A DNA stretch of 20,174 nucleotides from VFZS01 sp964353255 (GTDB lineage: Bacteria > Acidobacteriota > Terriglobia > Bryobacterales > Bryobacteraceae), in contig CAYGVJ010000103.1 of NCBI GenBank assembly GCA_964353255.1, positions 1-20,174 of the forward strand, written 5' to 3'. Positions within the stretch are counted from its first letter, which is position 1, and every line of letters begins with the position of its first letter. Shown here piece by piece: positions 1-6,399 of this stretch. A program made the translations under genes and the position numbers. Below the pieces are notes generated by a model. It saw only the letters and a program-made list of their open reading frames with translations. It was not told where the DNA came from and did no database searches.

Positions 1-55
1 GTACTGCGGGCAGAACATCAGGGCAAGAGGCCCGTGACTACTTAACGTAGTAGTA

Positions 56-1342
56 CTAGCACTCCAGGTCCTGGCGCCCGATGCGGAAGCCGTCCAGGTT
101 GCCCAGCACGGTCAGCGCGACTTGTTTAGGGTCGAAGAAGTCCTGGGCGACGCGCTGAACCTGAGCCGCGCTCACCTGCTCGGTGCTCTCCAGCAGCTCA
201 TCCAGGGTGAAAAAGCGACCGAAATACAGCTCCTGCCGGGCCAGGTTGGCCATGCGGCTGGAGGTGGATTCCAGGCTCAGCATCAGCGAGCCCTTCATGT
301 AGTCCTTGGCGCGGCGCAACTCCTCTTCTCCGATCGGCTCCTCCTTGAGCCGCTTGAACTCGGCCAGGACCAGGTCCACCACTTTCCGCGCCGACTCCAA
401 AGAGGTCCCCGCGTACACCGACAAGCAGCCCGTATCGCGGTAGGGACTCAGCTCCGAGAACACCGCGTAGGCCAGGCCCTGCCGCTCCCGGATGTTCTGA
501 AACAACCGGGAACTCATTCCGCCGCCCAGCAGGGTGTTCAGGACATAGCAGGCGAAGCGGTCCTGGTGCGGCAGCGGGTAGGAGGGCACCCCCAGGCACA
601 GGTGCACTTGCTCAAGCTCCTTCTTCGTCCGCATCGAGATCCGGGCGTGAGTAGCGGGCGTGGGATCGGGGACCACCACGCCGTTAGGAGTCAGCGCCTC
701 GAACTGCTCCCGGGCCAGCTCCGCCAGACGGGAGTGGGTCAGGTGGCCGGCCGCGGTGATAGTCAGGTTGGAGGGCACGTAGTGACGCCGATAGTAGCTC
801 TGGGTCATCTCCCGGTCGAACCGCCGCACCGTCTCCTTGGTCCCCAGAATCGGCTTGCCCAGCGCGTGGCCCCTCCAGAAACTGGCGGAGAAGATCTCGT
901 GGACCAGGTACTCCGGGCTGTCCGACTCCATCTTGAGCTCTTCCAGGATCACGCCCTTCTCGCGCTCCATGTCCTCGGGCTGGAAGAGCGGATGCAGAAC
1001 CAGATCCGAGAGCACCTCGAAACCCTGCCCCAGGTGCTCGTCGAGCACCTTGGCGGTGTAGCCGGCGATTTCCTTGGCGGTAAAGGCGTCCAGGTTGCCG
1101 CCGATGGAATCCACTGAACGGGCGATCTCCTCCGCCGAGCGCCGCGTGGTGCCCTTGAAGAGCATGTGCTCGACAAAGTGGGAGATCCCGTTCTCCTCGG
1201 GAGCTTCGGCGCGCGAACCCGTGCCCACCCAGATCCCCACCGCCACCGAGCGGACGTGCGGCATGGCCTCGGTGACGACGCGGACGCCGTTGGGGAGCAC
1301 GGTGCGCTCCACCCGGCCATCCGCGATGAGAGACTCTGACAT
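56..1342 (-). CDS. M16 family zinc metallopeptidase (insulinase/processing-peptidase-like)
   Basis: Zinc-dependent endopeptidase of the pitrilysin/insulinase clan, related to mitochondrial processing peptidase beta and Bacillus YmxG. The inverted zinc motif HFVEH is at residues 55-59, with a candidate third ligand glutamate in ILEEL near residue 135. The C-terminal half has the family pattern RERQGLAY before the second domain. The length of 428 aa is usual for the single-chain bacterial form, which works as a dimer of two-domain subunits. The ATG start at 1342 gives MSESLIADGRVERTVLPNG, the normal N-terminal strand of the family, and no signal peptide is visible, so a cytoplasmic location is inferred. 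It is divergent from rlmN. The stop lies close to the window edge, with only a short weak inverted repeat after it. The family call is firm; the substrate is unknown. Confidence 0.93.
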   Translation of the reverse strand: MSESLIADGRVERTVLPNGVRVVTEAMPHVRSVAVGIWVGTGSRAEAPEENGISHFVEHMLFKGTTRRSAEEIARSVDSIGGNLDAFTAKEIAGYTAKVLDEHLGQGFEVLSDLVLHPLFQPEDMEREKGVILEELKMESDSPEYLVHEIFSASFWRGHALGKPILGTKETVRRFDREMTQSYYRRHYVPSNLTITAAGHLTHSRLAELAREQFEALTPNGVVVPDPTPATHARISMRTKKELEQVHLCLGVPSYPLPHQDRFACYVLNTLLGGGMSSRLFQNIRERQGLAYAVFSELSPYRDTGCLSVYAGTSLESARKVVDLVLAEFKRLKEEPIGEEELRRAKDYMKGSLMLSLESTSSRMANLARQELYFGRFFTLDELLESTEQVSAAQVQRVAQDFFDPKQVALTVLGNLDGFRIGRQDLEC

Positions 1343-1410
1343 GGCTCGCTCGATAGCCCCCCTACCATTGTCCCATCTAGGCGGGCATGTTCGCCATGTG
1401 CCGGAGGTGG

Positions 1411-1418
1411 GGTAGACT
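1411..1418 (+). promoter_or_regulatory. Candidate -10 box for rlmN (GGTAGACT)
   Basis: TAGACT at 1413-1418 matches the sigma-70 -10 consensus at four of six positions and ends 7 nt before the preferred ATG at 1426, which would give a leaderless or nearly leaderless mRNA. No good -35 hexamer is seen. The same GGTAGACT string occurs upstream of cas10, which is the main reason to list it. Confidence 0.3.
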
Positions 1419-1425
1419 GGAGGGG

Positions 1426-2646
1426 ATGGCGGCGCTGGTGGGGATGGAACTTGAAGAAATCAGGGAACTTATCGGCCCAGGCCAGCCTCCGTACCGGGCC
1501 CGGCAGCTTTACCGAGCCCTGTACCGGGAGCCGGCAGACGACCTGGGATCGATCTCCACGCTTCCTGCGGAGTTGCGCCGCCGCCTGGCCGTTGACCACA
1601 CCGTCGGTCTGCCCACTCTGGAGCGCCGCTTCGATTCTGCGGACGGCACTCGCCGCTACCTGCTGCGCCTGGCCGATGGCAAGACCATCGAGACGGTCCT
1701 GATGGCCGAGCCTGGCCGCCACACGGTCTGCATCTCCACCCAGGTGGGTTGCCCCGCAGGCTGCAAGTACTGCATGACTGCGCTCCTGGGCCTGGAGCGA
1801 AACCTCACCGCCGGAGAGATCGTGGGGCAGGTGCTCTACGTGGCGCGCGCCGGAAAACGGGGACAGGCAACCCTGTCCGGGTGCCCCCTGGGCGGGGGAC
1901 AGGGTAGCCAGGAAGGTGTGAAAAAATCGGCCAAACCGCTCCCTGACGGTCGCGGCTCGGTCAGGAGCCCAGTGTCTCGAGTGGGTTACCGAGCCGCGCG
2001 TGTAAGCAAGCGGCCAGAGGGCCGATTTTTTCACACCTTCCAGTCCCCGTTTTCCCGGGTCAACATCGTGCTGATGGGGCAGGGCGAGCCTTTGCTGAAC
2101 CTGCCGAACGTTCTCAAAGCTACGCGCCTGCTCACCGACCTGGAAGGAGTGGGTATCTCCCCCCGCCGCATCACGCTTTCAACCGTGGGCCTCGTCCCGG
2201 CAATCAAGGAACTGGGCAGTGCGTCCGTGCGCCCGAAGCTGGCGATCTCGCTGGGCGCCGCGAGTGACGAGATTCGCCACCGCCTCATGCCCATTACCCG
2301 GCGGTACCCGCTCGAGGATCTGCTCGAAGCCTGCCGGCGCTACCCCTTGCGCCCCTGGGAGCGGCTGACCTTCGAGTATGTCCTGATCAAAGGGGTCAAC
2401 GACAGCGACGCCGACGCCCGCCGCCTGGTCCGGTTGCTCGCCAACCTGAAGTGCAAGGTAAACCTGATCCCGCTGAACCCCGACCCTGAGATCCCCTTCC
2501 AGCCGCCGGGGCGCGAGCGGGTGCTGGCCTTTCAGGCGGTCGTCCGGCGCGGCATCCCCTGCTTCATTCGCCAGGCGCGCGGGCAGGACGTCTTTGCCGC
2601 CTGCGGGCAGCTCAGCCGGCAGGGCCAGATTAAGGAGCCGGCTTAG
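1426..2646 (+). CDS. rlmN: 23S rRNA (adenine2503-C2)-methyltransferase RlmN with an in-frame repeat insertion
   Basis: Radical-SAM enzyme that methylates C2 of A2503 in 23S rRNA, and of A37 in some tRNAs, using a dual-cysteine mechanism. The 4Fe-4S motif CPAGCKYC gives C109, C113 and C116 when counted from this start. The two methyl-transfer cysteines are C102 (TVCIST) and C393 (AACGQL). VLMGQGEPLLN is the family's SAM-binding GEP segment. Length is 406 aa against about 350-385 for the family. The excess lies between QVLYVARAG and VNIVLMGQGEP, about residues 146-206, where two palindromic elements are translated in frame. The ATG at 1426 has GGAGGGG immediately before it; an upstream ATG at 1387 and an internal one at 1444 are alternatives. 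All catalytic residues survive, so the enzyme is probably active with an extra surface loop. The 3' end overlaps the convergent ThuA gene. Confidence 0.93.
   Translation: MAALVGMELEEIRELIGPGQPPYRARQLYRALYREPADDLGSISTLPAELRRRLAVDHTVGLPTLERRFDSADGTRRYLLRLADGKTIETVLMAEPGRHTVCISTQVGCPAGCKYCMTALLGLERNLTAGEIVGQVLYVARAGKRGQATLSGCPLGGGQGSQEGVKKSAKPLPDGRGSVRSPVSRVGYRAARVSKRPEGRFFHTFQSPFSRVNIVLMGQGEPLLNLPNVLKATRLLTDLEGVGISPRRITLSTVGLVPAIKELGSASVRPKLAISLGAASDEIRHRLMPITRRYPLEDLLEACRRYPLRPWERLTFEYVLIKGVNDSDADARRLVRLLANLKCKVNLIPLNPDPEIPFQPPGRERVLAFQAVVRRGIPCFIRQARGQDVFAACGQLSRQGQIKEPA
1861..1905. repeat. Hairpin-forming GC-rich segment within rlmN
   Basis: accctgtcc at 1870-1878 is the perfect reverse complement of ggacagggt at 1897-1905. 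A second copy of the left-arm type, ggacagg at 1861-1867, can pair with cctgtcc at 1872-1878, so two alternative hairpins are possible. The segment contributes to the extra loop of RlmN that ordinary family members lack, and ends 5 nt before the larger palindromic element. It is probably a separate small repeat, or the outer part of the same insertion. Confidence 0.55.
1911..2041. repeat. 131-bp palindromic (REP/MITE-like) element inserted in frame in rlmN
   Basis: The ends are a perfect 22-bp inverted repeat: ggaaggtgtgaaaaaatcgg plus cc at 1911-1932, and its reverse complement at 2020-2041. An inner perfect 11-bp inverted repeat, cgcggctcggt at 1951-1961, pairs with accgagccgcg at 1988-1998. 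The element encodes no protein of its own, but is open in the rlmN frame and contributes residues including PLPDGRGSV and VGYRAARVSKR. From memory, PDGRGSV-containing short peptides recur as translated repeats in acidobacterial genomes; this was not checked. The design resembles the Rickettsia palindromic elements that insert inside genes in frame. Confidence 0.85.
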
Positions 2647-3445
2647 GGCGCGGAGTGGCGTCGCCGGGAACCAGGCCCATCACCCACTTGAGGTGCTCGA
2701 CCACCATCTTCTGAATCTCCGGGCGGTCCCAAACGGCCTCCGGGTGCCCCAGCCCGTTGTAAAGCACGCGGCCCTTGCCATAGTTGCGGGCCCAGATGAC
2801 GGCGAAGTCGTTGTCGGTGCGGTGGACGCGCGGGTTTTTCAGGTCCAGCTTGCTGGCGTCCAGGGTCAGCAGCACGCGCACCCGCTCGCGCGAGAAGTCC
2901 TTCACTTGGTAGATCTCGTCGCGCATGGTGAAAGCGCGCGGCAGGTACTGCATGCCGGGAAAGCTGGGGTCCTCGACCACCAGCGGCGCCTCGAAGGTGT
3001 TCCAGGGATGCTGGTCGAAGTAGCCGCCGATCATCTCCCCGTACTCGGCCCATTTGTAGAAGCAGTCGGTGGCGCTGTGAATGCCCATGAAGCCTTTGCC
3101 GTCCTCACGGATGAAGGAGAGCAGGTCGGCTTTCTGGGCGTCACTCATGTCCAGCTCACCGGTGGTGTAGAAGACCACCGCATCGAAGAAGTTCAGGTTC
3201 CTGGAATTGTTCTTGAGCGGCTGCTTGGTCAGCCACTCGCAATCGGTCTTGATGTAAGTATCCCAGATGCCGGCGTCCTGCCCCAGCTTCCAAATGGCGC
3301 CGGCGGCGGACGAGACCGAGTCGTGGTGGAAGCCCTTGGTCTGCCCGATGAAGAGCACTTTTTTTCGCTTGGGCGGCTGAGCCGCCAGCGGGACGCACAA
3401 GGCCGCTACCAGAGCAGCGGTCAAAACCAAGCCGAGCTTTCTCAT
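2630..3445 (-). CDS. Secreted ThuA-domain (trehalose-utilisation-like) protein
   Basis: ThuA family protein with a class-I-glutamine-amidotransferase-like fold, common in sugar-catabolic loci of Acidobacteria, Planctomycetes and Bacteroidetes; the biochemical activity of the family is poorly defined. An N-terminal signal peptide (MRKLGLVLTAALVAALCVPLAAQ) predicts export. The domain then runs from KKVLFIGQTKGFHHDS through FDAVVFYTTGEL, GKGFMGIHSATDCFY and GGYFDQHPW to GKGRVLYNGLGHPEAVW and the final helix, which is the full family order. The start at 3445 is preferred because GGAGG lies 8 nt upstream and the signal peptide begins there; an in-frame ATG at 3466 would only add residues before the signal. 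The last 17 bp overlap the convergent end of rlmN. It is divergent from the csm operon. No trehalose-specific evidence is present. Confidence 0.9.
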   Translation of the reverse strand: MRKLGLVLTAALVAALCVPLAAQPPKRKKVLFIGQTKGFHHDSVSSAAGAIWKLGQDAGIWDTYIKTDCEWLTKQPLKNNSRNLNFFDAVVFYTTGELDMSDAQKADLLSFIREDGKGFMGIHSATDCFYKWAEYGEMIGGYFDQHPWNTFEAPLVVEDPSFPGMQYLPRAFTMRDEIYQVKDFSRERVRVLLTLDASKLDLKNPRVHRTDNDFAVIWARNYGKGRVLYNGLGHPEAVWDRPEIQKMVVEHLKWVMGLVPGDATPRPKPAP

Positions 3446-3515
3446 CGCAGATCCTCCGACAGACATCTTCGCATCGCGAGGTCAGGCAAAGCAAGCAGGT
3501 CCGTCGGTACAGAGG

Positions 3516-3530
3516 CCGGCTGAGAGCCGG
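3516..3530. repeat. Short inverted repeat in the thuA-like/cas10 intergenic region
   Basis: ccggct (3516-3521), gag, agccgg (3525-3530) forms a perfect 6-bp stem with a 3-nt loop in the divergent spacer of about 195 bp. It could be a protein-binding site or simply a GC-rich chance palindrome. Nothing else structured is seen in the left half of this spacer. Confidence 0.35.
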
Positions 3531-3604
3531 GGTCCAGAGGGCACCCGGCTTGACAGGCCGCCCCACCAGCCCGTCAGGAGGGTGTCGTTTCTGGAATCCG
3601 TCTG

Positions 3605-3629
3605 TGGTAGACTAGGCCCTTCCGAAGGG
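3605..3629 (+). promoter_or_regulatory. Candidate extended -10 promoter and palindrome over the cas10 ribosome-binding site
   Basis: TGG-TAGACT at 3605-3613 is an extended -10 (TGn) box, 27 nt before the cas10 ATG, with no convincing -35. A TTGACA at 3550-3555 is too far upstream to pair with it. Directly after it, cccttccgaaggg at 3617-3629 is a perfect 13-nt odd palindrome. Its right arm is the only Shine-Dalgarno-like sequence (gaaggg), so folding could mask the ribosome-binding site of the first csm gene. Confidence 0.35.
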
Positions 3630-3640
3630 TTTTGGTCTTA

Positions 3641-5089
3641 ATGTCCGTCCAAATCCTTTTGCAGGGGAAGCTCCTGGGCATCGAGGAGTTCCTGCTGGCG
3701 CCGGGACGCGCTGGCGAAGTGCCGGACGAGCTGACGCTGCTGGGCCGGTCCCACTGGGTGACCCTGCTTAGCGAGACTGTGCCGCGGGCGTTGCTGGCCG
3801 AGTTCGGGCTGGCGCGCGTGCTGCTGGGCTCCAGCGGGGGCGGCCAGTTTATGCTGGTCCTCCCGGAGGAATCCAGGTCGGCCGCCACGGAATTCCTAGC
3901 CGCCAGCGGCCGCGCCATCCAGGAGCTGAGCGGCGGGCATCTGAGGCTGGTGTGCGCGGCGACGGAGAACCTGGGCGACTGGAGCGTCGTGCGCAGGCGC
4001 CTGGCCGAAAATTTCGAGCGTCAGGCCGGGGGGGCCGCGCCCGGCCTTGCTGCCGACACCTTCGAGCCCTTCGCCGAAGAGGCGCTGCCGGCGGACGACT
4101 ACTTCGCCGAGGAACTCGGACTGAAGCTCTGGCAGGCCGACAGCGCCGGCTGGTCGCCGGAGGCGCCCGCCAGGATTCGCCTTGGGGCCGGCCAGCACGT
4201 CTGGAGCCTGATCGCCGGGCGGGGCACGGAGGACATCGCGGTGGCCCGCCACGCGGCTCCCAGCGACGACGGCGCGCGTCCCGCAGACTTGGTCACGTTG
4301 GCCCGGCGCGCTCAAGGCCGCCCGGCTTGGGGAGTGTTGCGCGGCGACGTGGACGGCCTGCGCATCCGTCTGCGCCGCCTGCCCACCATCGAGGACCACG
4401 TCCGGCTCTCGGTGCTCTACCAGCAGTTCTTCGCCGGCGAGATGGAGGTACTCTGCTCGCAGCCCGAGTTCTGGCGCAAAGTCAGCGTTCTGTACACCGG
4501 CGGCAACGACTTCGCGGTCTACGGTTCCTGGGACGCGCTGATCCCGCTGGCCCGGGAGATCGAGCGGCTTTTCCATCGGTTCACCGAAGAGAATTTGAAG
4601 GACTTGCCGGGGCCGGAAGGCAAGACCATCTCAATGGCTCTGGCCCTGGCGCCGTCCGCGTACTCCGCGCTGCCTTCCGTGTACGCGGAAGCCGGGCGGC
4701 GCTTGGAGGAGGCCAAGGCCGCCGACAAGGACTGCATCTTCGTCCTGGGCCGCACGCTGGAATGGAAACATCTGGCCGATGCGGCCGAACTCGAAGAAAC
4801 GCTGGCCTGGATGGTGCAGGATCTGGGCTCTTCGCGCCAGTTTCTGCACGAGCTGGCCGCGTTTTACGGCAAGGCCGGCCGTGGCGGCGGAGACCAGCCG
4901 CGGTTTGAGAAGCCCTGGCAGTTCCAGCGCCGGCTGAACCAGCTGCTGGCCGGGGCTCGCGATCGCGAGTCCCAGCAGCTCCGCACCCATCTGTCCAATG
5001 AGATGATGGGCAAGAGCGCGGCGCAGATCAGGCTCCGCCCGGCGGGACTGGTGGCGCTGGAATGGGCCAGATTGTCTACTGAGGTCTGA
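3641..5089 (+). CDS. csm1: Cas10/Csm1 large subunit, HD-less, with degenerate cyclase motif (GGND)
   Basis: Large subunit of a type III-A-like CRISPR effector. The first palm domain is at the N-terminus: LLGIEEFLLAP, then LLGRSHWVTLLSETVPRALL and SSGGGQFMLVLP, matching the usual SGIQ, LRGRSFYL and SGGGHFYLL segments. The second palm begins WGVLRGDVDGL (D236, D238) and has YTGGNDFAVYGSWD. G287-G288-N289-D290 therefore replaces GGDD. The C-terminal helical domain follows. The 482 aa are far short of the 700-850 aa usual for Csm1, because the N-terminal HD nuclease domain is absent and the linker has no CxxC zinc-finger pairs. Both DNase and cyclic-oligoadenylate synthesis are therefore predicted lost or weakened. 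The ATG at 3641 is chosen over a TTG at 3632 because it starts the palm directly. It is the first gene of the operon, 3 nt before csm2. Confidence 0.88.
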   Translation: MSVQILLQGKLLGIEEFLLAPGRAGEVPDELTLLGRSHWVTLLSETVPRALLAEFGLARVLLGSSGGGQFMLVLPEESRSAATEFLAASGRAIQELSGGHLRLVCAATENLGDWSVVRRRLAENFERQAGGAAPGLAADTFEPFAEEALPADDYFAEELGLKLWQADSAGWSPEAPARIRLGAGQHVWSLIAGRGTEDIAVARHAAPSDDGARPADLVTLARRAQGRPAWGVLRGDVDGLRIRLRRLPTIEDHVRLSVLYQQFFAGEMEVLCSQPEFWRKVSVLYTGGNDFAVYGSWDALIPLAREIERLFHRFTEENLKDLPGPEGKTISMALALAPSAYSALPSVYAEAGRRLEEAKAADKDCIFVLGRTLEWKHLADAAELEETLAWMVQDLGSSRQFLHELAAFYGKAGRGGGDQPRFEKPWQFQRRLNQLLAGARDRESQQLRTHLSNEMMGKSAAQIRLRPAGLVALEWARLSTEV

Positions 5090-5092
5090 AAG

Positions 5093-5557
5093 ATGGCGGA
5101 AACACAGCACGAAAGCAGAAATCGCGAGGGGCGCCCCCCGCACGAGGGGCGCGGACCGCGCGAAGGCGGGGGCCGGTTCGAGGATCGCCGCGGCGACCGG
5201 GGCCGCCCCGAGGGCCCCCCGGAGATTGATTTGGACAAGCTGATCGCCGACAGCCTGTACCTGGACAACCAGGCCCACGGCGTCGTCATCCGCATGCGCG
5301 ACATGGATTCCGGCACCAAGAGCCAGTTGCGCCGTCTGTACAACGCCGTGCGCCGCGCCTGCCGCGCCCCGGACGGCGAACGGCAGCACCAGTTCGTCAT
5401 GCTGCGGGCGCGTCTGGCTTATACCATCGCGCGCCATTCCCTGCGCAGCCTGGATATGCTGGAGCGACTCCTGCTCCAGGTGACGCGCAAGAACGATCTG
5501 CGCGGTTATGAACGCTTCCGGGACCTGTTCGAGGCCATTGTGGCTTACAACGAATGA
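5093..5557 (+). CDS. csm2: Csm2 small subunit with an arginine/glycine-rich N-terminal tail
   Basis: Small, helical subunit of the Csm effector that lines the crRNA-target duplex. The C-terminal 110 residues hold the family pattern: TKSQLRRLYNAVRRACR, a helix with FVMLRARLAYTIARH, and a closing helix ending RFRDLFEAIVAYNE. The first 45 or so residues are not part of the fold. They are rich in R, G, E and P (EGRGPREGGGRF, RRGDRGRPEG) and are predicted disordered, so extra RNA contact is a reasonable inference. At 154 aa it is slightly long for Csm2 because of this tail. It starts 3 nt after cas10 and its stop overlaps the csm3 start as ATGA, implying translational coupling. Its presence makes this subtype III-A-like rather than III-B. 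The call rests on sequence pattern and position. Confidence 0.85.
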   Translation: MAETQHESRNREGRPPHEGRGPREGGGRFEDRRGDRGRPEGPPEIDLDKLIADSLYLDNQAHGVVIRMRDMDSGTKSQLRRLYNAVRRACRAPDGERQHQFVMLRARLAYTIARHSLRSLDMLERLLLQVTRKNDLRGYERFRDLFEAIVAYNE

Positions 5558-6399
5558 GGCGTATGACTCAGCACACTGCCGATACCGAATTGAAGTTGAT
5601 GGGGAAGTTGATCCTGGAGGGCGAGCTCCACTGCGAGACCGGGCTGCACATCGGCGCCGGCAAAGGCTCGCTGGAGATCGGCGGCGCCGACAACCCGGTG
5701 GTCAAGGACGCCTTTGGCCGGCCGTATATCCCCGGCAGCTCCCTGCGCGGCAGGCTGCGCGCGCTGCTGGAGCAGGCCTGCGGCCTGGCCGTTCCCTCTG
5801 AGCTGGTCTACCTGTCCCGGCGCAAGGGACAGGAAGTGCGCATTCACCAGAGCGACCGTCCCAGTGACGAGATCTGCCTGCTGTTCGGGCGGAACCCGGG
5901 GCGGCTGGAGCGCGTGGCCGGCGAGCCCATCGAGGGCGTGGCGGCGACGCCGGCGCGCCTGACCGTCTACGACGCTCCGCTGGAGGCCGAATCGATCACC
6001 CTCCAGATGCGCGAGAACCTGGATGACGAGTTGACCGAGGTCAAGAGCGAGAACGCCATCGACCGCATCACCTCGCTGGGCAACCCGCGCACCCTGGAAC
6101 GCGTGCCCGCGGGCGCCCGATTCCGGGTGCGCTTGATCCTGGACATCCTGTGCGAGGAAGACAAGCCGCTCCTGGCGCTGGTCCTGCAAGGCATGCGCCT
6201 GCTGGAGGACGATGCTCTCGGCGGCGGCGGCTCCCGCGGCAGTGGTCGCGTGCGGTTCGGCAGCCTCAAGCTGATCTGGCGCAAGCGCGCCTTTTACGCC
6301 TCCGGCGCTCCCGAAGAGGAACTGGTTTCCGGGGCCGACCTGGCGGCTTTGCAGGCCCTGGTTACCAGCGACACCTTCGCGGCGAGACTCTCTTACTGA
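5554..6399 (+). CDS. csm3: Csm3 backbone subunit (RAMP) with target-RNA-cleavage aspartate retained
   Basis: Cas7-type backbone subunit that polymerises along the crRNA and cuts target RNA at 6-nt steps. The N-terminus has ETGLHIGAGKGS, then GGADNPVVKD, where D46 aligns with the catalytic D33 of Streptococcus thermophilus Csm3. Next come RPYIPGSSLRGRLRALLE, the NAIDRITSLGNPRTLERVPAG segment typical of Csm3, and a C-terminal glycine-rich loop GGGGSRGSGRVRF. The 281 aa are slightly longer than the family's usual 215-260 aa. The start at 5554 overlaps the csm2 stop as ATGA; an in-frame ATG at 5563 is possible. No lesion is seen. The intact D46 contrasts with the decayed Cas10 motifs, so sequence-specific RNA cutting is predicted to remain. 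Confidence 0.95.
   Translation: MRRMTQHTADTELKLMGKLILEGELHCETGLHIGAGKGSLEIGGADNPVVKDAFGRPYIPGSSLRGRLRALLEQACGLAVPSELVYLSRRKGQEVRIHQSDRPSDEICLLFGRNPGRLERVAGEPIEGVAATPARLTVYDAPLEAESITLQMRENLDDELTEVKSENAIDRITSLGNPRTLERVPAGARFRVRLILDILCEEDKPLLALVLQGMRLLEDDALGGGGSRGSGRVRFGSLKLIWRKRAFYASGAPEEELVSGADLAALQALVTSDTFAARLSY

Noticed and set aside
949..2034. Long minus-strand open frame spanning the M16 peptidase start and rlmN
   Set aside because: It is antisense to two well-supported genes; the part inside the palindromic element is open because the element is nearly symmetrical, and no protein family pattern is seen.
2594..3523. Plus-strand 309-codon frame opposite the ThuA-domain gene
   Set aside because: Shadow of a gene with signal peptide, ribosome-binding site and full ThuA motif order.
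3896..4576. Minus-strand open frame of 226 codons inside cas10
   Set aside because: High-GC shadow frame; cas10 motifs on the plus strand explain the region.
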